From Nonomuraea zeae (GTDB lineage: Bacteria > Actinomycetota > Actinomycetes > Streptosporangiales > Streptosporangiaceae): a stretch of 39,827 nucleotides of DNA. The translations under genes were made by a program, and so were the position numbers. A model generated the notes under the pieces. It was not told the origin of the DNA, ran no database searches, and saw nothing but the letters and a program-made list of their open reading frames with translations. Shown here piece by piece: positions 28,681 through 36,489 of this stretch. The stretch is taken from assembly GCF_005889725.1 (NCBI RefSeq), contig NZ_VCKX01000094.1, positions 1 through 39,827 of the forward strand, read 5' to 3'. How positions within the stretch are numbered: position 1 is the first letter of the stretch; each line of letters starts with the position of its first letter.

Positions 28681-30297
28681 GTGCGTCCGTCACCAGCGGC
28701 CGTCAGGGGGACCAGCACGGCCGGCGGAGGCCGCCGCAACGCAGTCATGTTGCGGCTGGTCGGCGCGGGTGTCATGTTGACGGTGATGGCCGACACCACG
28801 GCCACCACCCTGGCAGTCGGAGTGCTGCGCTACACGCCCGCCGGCGCCGGCATGCCGCTCGGTGACCTGGTCTGGCTGACCAGCGCGGCGTTCATCCCGA
28901 TCGCGGCTCTGCTGGCCACCGCCGGCCGCTGGGCCGACCTGTTCGGCCGGCGCAGGGTGCTGGCCGTCGGGCTCGTCGTGTTCGTGCTGGGCGGGATCGC
29001 CACCGTCACCGTCGACTCCTGGTCGTACGTGCTGGCCGCACGTGCCGTCCAGGGCGCCGGTGCCGCGGCGATGATCCCGGCCAGCCTCGGACTGCTGCTC
29101 GGAGAGCTGCCGGAGTCGCAGCGGCGCGGCGCGATCGCGCTGTGGAGCTCCGCCTCCGGGCTCGGCTGCCTGCTCATGCAGGCGGGCGGTGGCTGGCTGG
29201 CCGCCGCCGTCGGCTGGCGGGCCCTGTTCGTACCCGACGTCATCATCGGCGTCGCGCTCCTGATTGCCTGCTTCGCGCTTCCGCCGGGTAAGCGCGCCGG
29301 CGCCAGGGGCCTGCCCGACATGCTCGGCGCGTGGCTGCTGGCCGCGGGCATCGCGGTCATCGTGCTGGCCATCTCCAAGGCCATGGCCTGGGGCATGGAC
29401 GTGCTGTGGCTGGCGCTGGCCGCGCTGGCCCTGCTGGGCGGGGCGCTCGCGCAGGCCAGGCACCACCGCCTGCCCGCGATCGACCTGGCACTGTGGCGGC
29501 GTCCCCGGTTCGTCTGGGGCTGGCTGGCCACGTGGTGCTTCGGTGCGCTGTCGTACGGGCTGCTGACCGTGCAGCCGCTGTACCTGCTGCACCTCGGCTA
29601 CCCGATGCTGGAGGTGGCCATGTGGCTGACTCCCACGTCGGTGGCCGTGGTCGTGACGAGCTTCCTGGCCGGGCGCATGGTGAAGCGGGTCGGCGCGTAC
29701 GGGCTGATCTACGCCGGGTCGCTGCTCTGCGGCGGCGCGTGCGTGCTCGTCCTGACGCAGGCCGGGCCCACCGTGTGGGGCCTGATCGCCAGCGTCGTGG
29801 TCGGCATGGGGGTCGGGGCGCTCGCGCCCGGCACCTCCGTGGCCACCACCCTGGCCGCCCGTCCCCACCAGTACGCCTCCGCGGTCGGCGCGGCCACCAT
29901 GGCGCGCATGGTCGGCGGAGCCGTCGGCGTGTCCGTCGTGTCGGTGGTCATCGACCACCCGTTCATGCCGGGCCCCCTGTCCGGCCTGGCCGGCGCGCTG
30001 GCGATGTGCGTGGGCATCTCCGTGCTCATCGGCGCGATAGCACTCACCAAGATCACCCGGCTGCGGACCGACCCCGGCGACGTCATGATCAAAGTGCCGC
30101 GCCGGATGCTGCTGGAGTTGCGCATGACCCTCGCCACCGTCGCGGCGGAGGCGGACGCGCTGCTGCCTGTCGAGACCCGCACTCCCCCGATGGCGACCCC
30201 ATTGGACCCCTCATCGGACCCCCCATTGAACAGGGTCCCGAGACCGCGGACGGCCGAACCCGGCCCGCTCGCCGGCACTCGCGGGCCCACGCACTAG
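28681..30297 (+). CDS. MFS transporter, DHA2 (14-TM) drug:H+ antiporter-like
   Basis: A 538-residue membrane exporter with about 14 hydrophobic helices. Motif A is GRWADLFGRRRVL, with the conserved Asp and Arg run, and AVQGAGAAAMIPASLGLLLG matches motif B and the following helix. The MFS core is followed by a hydrophilic tail (RLRTDPGDVMIKVPRRML...) with no similarity I can name. DHA2 exporters commonly carry the product or self-resistance of a biosynthetic cluster. GTG 28681 has AAGGAGG 7 bases upstream. It lies between two flavoenzyme genes, so its cargo is likely the operon's product. Confidence 0.93.
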   Translation: MRPSPAAVRGTSTAGGGRRNAVMLRLVGAGVMLTVMADTTATTLAVGVLRYTPAGAGMPLGDLVWLTSAAFIPIAALLATAGRWADLFGRRRVLAVGLVVFVLGGIATVTVDSWSYVLAARAVQGAGAAAMIPASLGLLLGELPESQRRGAIALWSSASGLGCLLMQAGGGWLAAAVGWRALFVPDVIIGVALLIACFALPPGKRAGARGLPDMLGAWLLAAGIAVIVLAISKAMAWGMDVLWLALAALALLGGALAQARHHRLPAIDLALWRRPRFVWGWLATWCFGALSYGLLTVQPLYLLHLGYPMLEVAMWLTPTSVAVVVTSFLAGRMVKRVGAYGLIYAGSLLCGGACVLVLTQAGPTVWGLIASVVVGMGVGALAPGTSVATTLAARPHQYASAVGAATMARMVGGAVGVSVVSVVIDHPFMPGPLSGLAGALAMCVGISVLIGAIALTKITRLRTDPGDVMIKVPRRMLLELRMTLATVAAEADALLPVETRTPPMATPLDPSSDPPLNRVPRPRTAEPGPLAGTRGPTH

Positions 30298-30322
30298 TTC
30301 AACCATCAGAAGGGCTCTCGTC

Positions 30323-31462
30323 ATGGCAACCACATCGTGCGACGTAGCCATCGTCGGCGCCGGGCTCGGCGGCTGCTTCCTGGCACTGCTGCTGGGCCGC
30401 CGCGGCCAGAACGTCGTCGTCATCGAGCAGGGACCCTCGGTCCCCAGCGCTGGTGCCGACTTCCTCAAGCCTCCCGGGCTTCGGGTGCTGGCCAGGCACG
30501 GGCTGGCGGACCTCGTCGAACGCCATGGCCTCAGACGCGACACCATCCGCTACTACCACGACGGCGACCCGATCAGGGAGTGCCGTTTCCCCGAGGGCGG
30601 CTTCCTCATCCGGCCCTACCGGGAGCTGGTCGAGCTCATCTACACCAGTTGCGCGATGGAGGGCGTCGAGTTCTGGTTCGACGCCGCCATCGACGACATC
30701 GCGATGGATGACGGCCGGGTCGAGGAGCTCACCCTCTCCGACGGGCGCAAGCTGCGGGCCGGCGTCGTGATCGGCGCCGACGGCACCAAGTCGGCCGTGC
30801 GCCAGGCGCTCGACATCGAGCAGTGCACGATGCCGTACGAACGGCTGATCATGAGGGTCGCCACCGTGCCGCTGACCGCCAGCGTCGCGCAGCTCAACCG
30901 GCTCTACTTCAGCTCGGAAGGCTGGCTCACCTACCTGTACCCGATCAACAGGGACCAGGCGAGGGTGTTCGTCGGCCTGCCCCCGGAGGAGGACAAGGAG
31001 ATCTTCCAGGACGGCATCCCGGCGCTGATCGACGAGCTCAAGAAGTTCGTCACGGAGAGCTCCGACGCCTTCAACGCGCTCCAGCCCGCCACCTGGCAGC
31101 GGATCAAGGTCTCCTCGCTGCGGGTGGCCGCCTACCACAAGGGGAACGCCGCGCTCCTGGGCTCGGCCGCGTTCGCCTGCCACCCCATGACCGGCATGGG
31201 GATGAGCTACACCCTGCACGACGCGGAGCTCCTGGCCGACGTCATCTGCGCGGCCGACGGCGACGAGGACCTGCTCGACCGGCTGCTCGAAGTCCGCTAC
31301 GAGCCACGCAGGCACGCGCACAAGGAGCTGATCGACTACGGTGACGCCTTGGCCGCCACCTTCCGCGACCGGGACGCCTATTTGGCGGCTTTCCGTCCAG
31401 ACTTGCATATACTCGGCGAAACAGCCGCCCCGGCGCGAATGCCGGCACTCCAGCTCACCTGA
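30323..31462 (+). CDS. FAD-dependent monooxygenase (UbiH/PHBH-like) with an altered GD motif
   Basis: A 379-residue flavoprotein monooxygenase, predicted to hydroxylate an aromatic or polyene-like substrate with NAD(P)H and O2. The Rossmann FAD motif is VGAGLGGCF (11-19), followed by VVVIEQGP. The DG motif appears as VVIGADGTKSAVR (148-160). The third motif, normally GDAAHxxxPxxGxG, reads GSAAFACHPMTGMG (280-293), so the conserved Asp is Ser281. That residue contacts the FAD ribityl chain, so flavin binding may be modified. YEP-type C-terminal helices are normal. AAGGG lies 8 bases before ATG 30323. It is 25 bases after the transporter and is co-transcribed. Confidence 0.88.
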   Translation: MATTSCDVAIVGAGLGGCFLALLLGRRGQNVVVIEQGPSVPSAGADFLKPPGLRVLARHGLADLVERHGLRRDTIRYYHDGDPIRECRFPEGGFLIRPYRELVELIYTSCAMEGVEFWFDAAIDDIAMDDGRVEELTLSDGRKLRAGVVIGADGTKSAVRQALDIEQCTMPYERLIMRVATVPLTASVAQLNRLYFSSEGWLTYLYPINRDQARVFVGLPPEEDKEIFQDGIPALIDELKKFVTESSDAFNALQPATWQRIKVSSLRVAAYHKGNAALLGSAAFACHPMTGMGMSYTLHDAELLADVICAADGDEDLLDRLLEVRYEPRRHAHKELIDYGDALAATFRDRDAYLAAFRPDLHILGETAAPARMPALQLT

Positions 31463-31683
31463 GCTGGTGCCCCCGCCGCTCGCCATTCCGCCGAGGTGAG
31501 GTCGTCCAGTGCCACGCTGAGTGCGATGGGCCGGCCCTATCCCCAGGCGGCGGGGGCATCGTTCGCGACTCATGGTGGGGCCTGCACTACCACGAGAACG
31601 GGTGGCAGCGGGGGTTCGCGGAACCGCTGCGCTCGCGATGCTGATGAGAGATCACCTACGACTCGGCAGCATCGGAGAAAAAT
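31463..31683 (+). other. Gap between monooxygenase and desaturase, with a hairpin
   Basis: 221 bases without a convincing gene. The short open frame here lacks actinobacterial codon bias and a ribosome site. GCAGC (31605-31609) and GCTGC (31626-31630) enclose GGTTC/GAACC (31613-31617/31621-31625) around a 3-base loop, with a GGG bulge. It may be a processing or attenuation hairpin. I see no clear promoter. Confidence 0.5.
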
Positions 31684-32724
31684 GTGACTGTGGTAGAGAG
31701 CCCTCGTGCTCCGGCATCGGGCGAGCGGGGGAGCGACTTCGCGAAGCTGTCGCGCCGCATCGCCAAGGCAGGTCTGCTCGACAAGCGGCCCGGCTATTAC
31801 GCGGTCAGGATCGGCCTGGTGACGAGCCTGTTCGCCGGAAGCTGGGCCCTGTTCGCCATCGTCGGTGACTCCTGGTGGCAGATCCCCGTAGCGGTGCTGC
31901 TGGCCGTGGCGTTCGCCCAGGTCACCCTGCTGGCCCACGACCTGGCGCACGGGCAGATCTCGCGCTCGCGGCGCACCAGCAGGCTCGCCGGGCTGGTCGC
32001 CGGCAACCTGGCCGTGGGCCTCAGCTACGGCTGGTGGATGGACAAGCACACCCGCCACCACGCCAACCCCAACCACGAGGAGCACGATCCCGACGTCTCG
32101 CCCGACGTGCTGATCTGGTCGGAGCGGCAGGCGGAGGCCAGCCGCGGCCTGCCCAGGTTCATCGGCCGCTGGCAGGCGTTCCTGTTCTTCCCGCTGCTCA
32201 CCCTCGAAGGGCTGAACCTGAAGGTGTCGAGCTTCCGCGCGCTGCGCAGGAAGACGCTCAAGGGCAGGACCGCCGAGGGGCTGCTGCTGTCCGCGCACGT
32301 CCTGGCGTACGTGGGCGCGGTCTTCCTGGTGCTGCCGCCCGGCATGGCGCTGGTGTTCCTGGCCGTGCACCAGGCCTGCTACGGCGTCTACCTGGGCTGC
32401 ACCTTCGCCCCCAACCACAAGGGGATGCCGGTGCTCACCGCTGAGGACGAGCTGGACTACCTCCGCCGCCAGGTCCTGACCTCCAGGAACGTGCGCGGAG
32501 GCAGCCTGGTGAACACCGCGCTCGGCGGGCTGAACTTCCAGATCGAGCACCACCTGTTCCCCAGCATGCCCACCGCGAACCTGCGCAGGGCGCAGCCCAT
32601 CGTCCGCGACCACTGCCGCTCGCTCGGCGTCGACTACGTGGAATGCGGCCTGTTCGAGTCGTGGGGCCAGGCGCTTCGCCACCTGCACGAGGCCGGCCGG
32701 TCCCTGCGCGGCGTCAGGACGTGA
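31684..32724 (+). CDS. Membrane fatty-acid desaturase (front-end, DesA3-like)
   Basis: A 346-residue di-iron membrane desaturase. The three His boxes are HDLAH (85-89), HTRHH (122-126) and QIEHH (286-290). A Gln in the third box is typical of front-end and acyl-CoA desaturases. There are four or more hydrophobic helices (about 43-62, 66-84, 105-118 and 205-232) and no cytochrome b5 domain, so a separate electron donor is needed. GTG 31684 is chosen because GGAG lies 7 bases upstream; the ATG two bases earlier is out of frame. The substrate could be a fatty acid, a lipid tail or an alkyl side chain of the operon's product. It overlaps the convergent 32714 gene by 11 bases. Confidence 0.93.
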   Translation: MTVVESPRAPASGERGSDFAKLSRRIAKAGLLDKRPGYYAVRIGLVTSLFAGSWALFAIVGDSWWQIPVAVLLAVAFAQVTLLAHDLAHGQISRSRRTSRLAGLVAGNLAVGLSYGWWMDKHTRHHANPNHEEHDPDVSPDVLIWSERQAEASRGLPRFIGRWQAFLFFPLLTLEGLNLKVSSFRALRRKTLKGRTAEGLLLSAHVLAYVGAVFLVLPPGMALVFLAVHQACYGVYLGCTFAPNHKGMPVLTAEDELDYLRRQVLTSRNVRGGSLVNTALGGLNFQIEHHLFPSMPTANLRRAQPIVRDHCRSLGVDYVECGLFESWGQALRHLHEAGRSLRGVRT

Positions 32725-33025
32725 CGATCAGCTCCAGCCCGCTGAAGTCCTCCTTGACGTGATGCCCGGCCTCGGACAGGACCGTCAGCAGCGCGAGCTG
32801 GACCGCGGCGCGGATGGTCGCGTATTTGACGAGATGGTTCGCCGGTCGCTGCTCGGCCGAGGTGCCCCAGGTGACGACCACACCGCGCGTGGGATCGTGC
32901 CAGACGCCGAGCCCGCCGTCGAGCGACATCAGGGACGGCTCGACGGTGAATCCGGCATCGCGTAATTCTTGGCGGACCAGCTGTTCCAGGTCCAGACCCT
33001 CGGTGGGGGCGGTGTCCATCCTCAT
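32714..33025 (-). CDS. Small hypothetical protein (103 aa)
   Basis: A small soluble protein that I do not recognise. After MRMDTAPTE it reads LVRQELRDAGFTVEPSLMSL, WHDPTRGVVVTWG, LVKYATIRAAVQLALLTVLSEAGHHV and ends GLELIVTS: an alpha/beta pattern with a long central helix. ATG 33025 is preferred; ATG 33040 and 33019 are alternatives. Its stop lies inside the last codons of the desaturase, so the two convergent genes overlap by 11 bases, an unusual arrangement for an unrelated gene. It may be regulated by antisense effects or belong to the same pathway; neither is shown. Confidence 0.55.
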   Translation of the reverse strand: MRMDTAPTEGLDLEQLVRQELRDAGFTVEPSLMSLDGGLGVWHDPTRGVVVTWGTSAEQRPANHLVKYATIRAAVQLALLTVLSEAGHHVKEDFSGLELIVTS

Positions 33026-33091
33026 CCGCTGCCCGGGCACGCGCGCCGTGAACCTGCGGGGGCGCCCGAACCCTGTGTAAGGATGGCCAAT

Positions 33092-33748
33092 GTGTCCTCC
33101 GCGCCATGGTCCGCACCGCCGGCAGCGCCGTCCCGCGCGCCCGCGACCCGGGTCCCGTGGCGCACGACGGTCCCGGCCGCGACGGCGCCGGGGGCCTCCT
33201 CGGTGCTGCGGTCGTCGCGGGCCGTGGTGTTCGCGACGGTCTGCGGCGGGGTCTCAGCGGGTGGCCACGCGCTGGCGGGCGGCGCTCTCGTGCCGTTCTG
33301 GGTCTACCTGGCCGGGGTGCTGGCCGCGTTCGGCCTGGCGTACCTGATCGACGGGCGCGAGCGAGGGGCGGCGGCCGTGCTCGCCGCGACCCTGAGCGCG
33401 CAGGCGGTGCTGCACCAGCTCTTCGAGCGGCTCTCGCCGGGCGCCGCGAGCGCCGCCGCGCACGCCCACCCGGCGGCCGGGGCCACGGCCGGGATGGTGA
33501 TCGTGCACCTCACGGTGGCGGCGCTGACCGCGTGGTGGCTGCACCGCGGCGAGCGCGCCCTGTGGCTCATGATCCGCCTGTACGCCGCGCCGCGCCCGGT
33601 CATCCCGCTGCTCGTCACCACCGCGCCCGAGGTCACCGCGCCGTCGTGGTGGCCGGTGGTCTCCGACGTCCCCGTGTGCGGGGAGCGGATCATCTCCAGC
33701 GCGGTCGGCAGGCGAGGGCCGCCCGCCGCGCCGCGGCATCGCCGCTGA
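33092..33748 (+). CDS. Membrane protein with His motifs next to CopC
   Basis: A 218-residue protein. A Pro/Ala-rich N-terminal segment (to about residue 36) precedes three to four hydrophobic helices, with VLHQLFERL and AAHAHPAAGATAGMVIVH between them. The His residues near the membrane surface (HQLFERL, HAHP) could bind a metal ion, and the next gene is copC. No family recognised. GTG 33092 has AAGGA 8 bases upstream; ATG 33083 in the same frame is too close to it. A perfect hairpin follows the stop. Confidence 0.65.
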   Translation: MSSAPWSAPPAAPSRAPATRVPWRTTVPAATAPGASSVLRSSRAVVFATVCGGVSAGGHALAGGALVPFWVYLAGVLAAFGLAYLIDGRERGAAAVLAATLSAQAVLHQLFERLSPGAASAAAHAHPAAGATAGMVIVHLTVAALTAWWLHRGERALWLMIRLYAAPRPVIPLLVTTAPEVTAPSWWPVVSDVPVCGERIISSAVGRRGPPAAPRHRR

Positions 33749-33750
33749 AG

Positions 33751-33778
33751 GGCCCGGCCAGCGGATTCCGGCCGGGCC
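33751..33778 (+). terminator. Terminator hairpin after the membrane protein gene
   Basis: GGCCCGGCC (33751-33759) is fully complementary to GGCCGGGCC (33770-33778) with a 10-base loop, two bases past the stop codon. So copC probably has its own promoter. Confidence 0.65.
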
Positions 33779-33818
33779 TCCCGGCGCGTCCGCACGTGAC
33801 GCGTGCCCCTGCCTGTGC

Positions 33819-33847
33819 TCCGGACGGCGCCACGGGCGTGGTCCGGA
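33819..33847 (+). other. Inverted repeat in the leader of copC
   Basis: TCCGGAC (33819-33825) is repeated inverted as GTCCGGA (33841-33847), with further pairing possible in the loop (GCCACG/CGTGG). It lies 23 bases before the copC start, in the 5' leader. It could be a regulatory stem or operator; nothing else identifies it. Confidence 0.35.
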
Positions 33848-33869
33848 AGACCATTCCTGGAGACCGATC

Positions 33870-34475
33870 ATGGCATCACTGCCGAGCCCCATCCGCGCGG
33901 CGGCCCTCGCCTGCGCCCTTCTTCTGACATTTCTGACATTTCCCGCCTCGCCGGCGTTCGCCCATGACACGCTGAAGCGCAGCTCGCCGGCCAGGGACGC
34001 CCAGCTCTCCTCCGTCGAGGAGATCGAGCTGGAGTACAGCGCCGGCGTCAAGTTCCCGTTCGTCGTGCTGCACGACGCGGCGGGCAAGGAGATCGCTCTG
34101 GGCAAGCCGCGCCTCGACGGCCCCAAGGTGCTCACCGACGTCACCGGGCCACTCGCGCCCGGCGCGTACGTGATCGCCTGGCGGGTCGTTTCCTCGGACG
34201 GTCACCCCATCGAGGGCGAGATCCCGTTCAACGTGAAAGGATCATCTTCATCCTCGCCCGCCGGCGAGAGTCCTGCGACAGGAGGGCCGTCCACGGGTCA
34301 GAGCTCCGGGGCGGCGATCGAGCCTTCCGCCGCGGCCGGCAACGAGGCCGCGACGTCGGCAGGCGTCCCCGGCTGGATCTGGGGTGGCCTGGCGGGGCTT
34401 GTCGTGCTGGGTGCGTTCGTCCTGATCAGGACCTCGCGCCGCAGCCCAGATCGGGAGGAAGTGGATGCGGATTGA
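33870..34475 (+). CDS. copC: CopC-domain copper-binding protein, membrane-anchored
   Basis: A 201-residue exported protein. The signal peptide ends at PAFA-HDT, so the mature N-terminus is His32. CopC proteins bind Cu(II) with the N-terminal amine and His1 plus an Asp-x-His pair; here the pair is Asp110 and His112 in VSSDGHPIEGE. The domain is AHDTLKRSSPARDAQLSSVEEIELEYSAG, then GAYVIAWRVVSSDGHP. A Ser/Gly/Pro/Ala linker leads to a C-terminal helix (WGGLAGLVVLGAFVLI) and a charged tail, so it is a membrane-anchored form. No copD, copper ATPase or YcnI gene is in the window. The next gene overlaps by 11 bases and is translated from within it. Confidence 0.92.
   Translation: MASLPSPIRAAALACALLLTFLTFPASPAFAHDTLKRSSPARDAQLSSVEEIELEYSAGVKFPFVVLHDAAGKEIALGKPRLDGPKVLTDVTGPLAPGAYVIAWRVVSSDGHPIEGEIPFNVKGSSSSSPAGESPATGGPSTGQSSGAAIEPSAAAGNEAATSAGVPGWIWGGLAGLVVLGAFVLIRTSRRSPDREEVDAD
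33922..33939 (+). repeat. 9-bp tandem repeat in the CopC signal peptide
   Basis: TTCTGACAT occurs twice in a row (33922-33930, 33931-33939), encoding the LTF-LTF core of the signal h-region. Confidence 0.8.
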
Positions 34476-35454
34476 GCAGGCCAGACAGGTCGCGCGCAAG
34501 TGGGTCGAGGCCGAGGGCCCGGCACTGCCCGGGTTCGGCGGCGCGTTCCTGACCGGATCCGCGCTGTGGGCGCGGCCGGACGATGAGCTGGCGCCCACCT
34601 CCGACGTGGATGTCATGGTGGTCGCCGACCCGTCCGCCGCCCTCGGGAAGTTCAGCTACGAAGGCGTGCTGCTCGAAGTCTCCGCCATTTCCGCGATCGG
34701 CTCCACGCACGAGGTCCTGAGCGACTACCACCTGGCCGGGAGCTTCCACCTCCCGTCCGTGCTGGCCGACCCGACGGGACGGCTCACCGAGATCCAGCGC
34801 GTGGTGGCCCGCGACTTCGCCGAGCGCCCGTGGATCCTGGCCAGGTGCACCAACGCCATGGACCGCGTGCGCGGGTGGATCAACGGCATGAGCGAGTCCG
34901 CCCCGCTGCCCGACCAGGTCATGTCCTGGCTGTTCGGCACCGGGGTGACCACGCACGTGCTGCTGGTGGCCGCACTGCGCAACCCGACCGTCCGGCGGCG
35001 GTACGCGGCCGTGCGCGAGCTGCTCGTCGAGCACGGCCGCGCGGACTTCCACGAGGGCCTGCTCGACCAGCTGGGCTGCGCCGGCCTCGGCCCCGAACAG
35101 GTGAAGGCGCACCTGGCCGCGCTGGAGCAGGTGTACGACGCCACGGCCGGGCTGCGGGTGCCCTCCTACCGGTTCGACTCCGACATCACCCCCGCCGCGC
35201 GGCCGGTGGCCATCGACGGCAGCCGGGAGCTCATCGAGCGCGGCCTCCATCGCGAGGCCGTCTTCTGGCTGGTGGCCACCTACGCCCGGTGCCTGGCCAA
35301 GCGGGAGGCGGCGGGGGCCACCGGCTACACCGAGGAGTTCCAGGAGCTGCTGGCCGACCTGGGCGCCGAGACGTTCACCGACCGGCGGCGCCGCGGGGAC
35401 CGGGTGCTGGCGGCGCTGCCGGGGCTGTGGCAGACCGCCATGGCCCTGTGCTGA
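34465..35454 (+). CDS. Nucleotidyltransferase-fold protein
   Basis: A 329-residue protein with an N-terminal minimal nucleotidyltransferase domain: GGAFLTGSALWARPDD with Gly31-Ser32, then SDVDVMVV with Asp47 and Asp49, the metal-binding pair. This is the GS/DxD pattern of aminoglycoside or other adenylyltransferases. The C-terminal 200 residues are helical and include YAAVRELLVEHGRADFHEG and AVFWLVATYARCLAKREAA. The substrate is unknown; resistance or signalling roles are both possible. The start overlaps copC by 11 bases, so it is translationally coupled to it. Confidence 0.85.
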   Translation: MRIEQARQVARKWVEAEGPALPGFGGAFLTGSALWARPDDELAPTSDVDVMVVADPSAALGKFSYEGVLLEVSAISAIGSTHEVLSDYHLAGSFHLPSVLADPTGRLTEIQRVVARDFAERPWILARCTNAMDRVRGWINGMSESAPLPDQVMSWLFGTGVTTHVLLVAALRNPTVRRRYAAVRELLVEHGRADFHEGLLDQLGCAGLGPEQVKAHLAALEQVYDATAGLRVPSYRFDSDITPAARPVAIDGSRELIERGLHREAVFWLVATYARCLAKREAAGATGYTEEFQELLADLGAETFTDRRRRGDRVLAALPGLWQTAMALC

Positions 35455-35490
35455 ACGTGCTGATCAGGCGCCTCCGGCGGTGCGGGCCGG

Positions 35491-36477
35491 TCAGCGGCCG
35501 TCGAGCAGGTGGACGTCGTCGCCGTAGATGCCGGGGCTCCGGTCCACCTCGTCGATGAAGTCGGAGGGGAAGCCCGCCTCGAACGTCACCGCCGACTCCA
35601 GCCGCCGCACCGCCTCGCCGGGCAGCGCCAGCCCGGCCGCCCCCAGGTTGTCCTTGAGCTGCTCGGCGTTGCTCGTGCCGAGGATCGGGTGCACGCCGCG
35701 CCGCATGGCCCACGCGATCGCCACCTGCGACGCGGTGACGCCGAGCTCGGCGGCCACCTCCAAGGTCGCCTCCGCCGCCGCCCGGTCCCGGCCGGTCAGG
35801 GACTCGGGCGACAACCGCGAGGCCGCCGCCCCCGACGCGTTGTAGCGCCCCGACAGCACGCCGTGCGCGAGCACCCCCCACGCCGCCACGCTCATCCCGA
35901 ACGCCCGCGCCATCGGCAGCAGCTCCCGCTCGACGTCGCGCCGGAGCAGGCTGTAGGGCACCTGCAACCCCGCGAATGCCGTCCACCCCCGCCACTCGGC
36001 CAGCGTGTTGGCCCGGCTGACCACCCAGGCCGGCGCGTCGGAGATGCCGACGTGCAGCACCTTCCCCGCGCGCACCGCGTCGTCCAGCGCCCGCATCGTC
36101 TCCTCGATCGGTGTGTGCCGGTCCCAGACGTGCACCCAGTAGAGGTCGATGTAGTCGGTACGCAGCCGCCGCAGGCTCTGCTCCAGCGACAGCACGAGGT
36201 TCTTGCGATGGTTGCCGGCCGCGTTGAGGTCGCTGCGGTCGCGGCTGCCGGTGTACTTCGTGGCCAGCACGAAACGGTCGCGTTGCCCCTGGAGCACCTC
36301 GCCGACGACGCTTTCGCTCTCGCCGTACATCGAGGCCGTGTCCACGACGTTGCCGCCGGCGTCGGCGTACATGCCGAAGATGCGGCGCACCTCGGGCGAG
36401 GCGTCGGCGTAGGTCATCGCGCCCAGGAACAGCTCGGAGACCCTGAGCCCGGTACGGCCCAGCAGTTTGTAACGCAT
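35491..36477 (-). CDS. Aldo/keto reductase
   Basis: A 328-residue TIM-barrel NADPH-dependent reductase. It opens with MRYKLLGRTGLRVSELFLGAMTY. The catalytic tetrad is visible as Asp and Tyr in VVDTASMYGESES, Lys in LATKYTG and His in LYWVHVWDRHTPIEE. NADPH-binding residues are in GTSNAEQLKDNL near the end. It is 12 bases after the FMN reductase gene and co-transcribed with it. The substrate is unknown. Regulation is likely by the divergent XRE gene. Confidence 0.95.
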   Translation of the reverse strand: MRYKLLGRTGLRVSELFLGAMTYADASPEVRRIFGMYADAGGNVVDTASMYGESESVVGEVLQGQRDRFVLATKYTGSRDRSDLNAAGNHRKNLVLSLEQSLRRLRTDYIDLYWVHVWDRHTPIEETMRALDDAVRAGKVLHVGISDAPAWVVSRANTLAEWRGWTAFAGLQVPYSLLRRDVERELLPMARAFGMSVAAWGVLAHGVLSGRYNASGAAASRLSPESLTGRDRAAAEATLEVAAELGVTASQVAIAWAMRRGVHPILGTSNAEQLKDNLGAAGLALPGEAVRRLESAVTFEAGFPSDFIDEVDRSPGIYGDDVHLLDGR

Positions 36478-36489
36478 TCCGTCACCCTC

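Noticed and set aside
30181..30240. Imperfect repeats near the end of the MFS gene
   Set aside because: They are degenerate, in frame and within a Pro/Ser-rich tail; ordinary low complexity.
31496..31687. A 63-codon frame between monooxygenase and desaturase
   Set aside because: Ser/Thr/Arg-rich, no ribosome site and ends inside the desaturase start; treated as non-coding gap.
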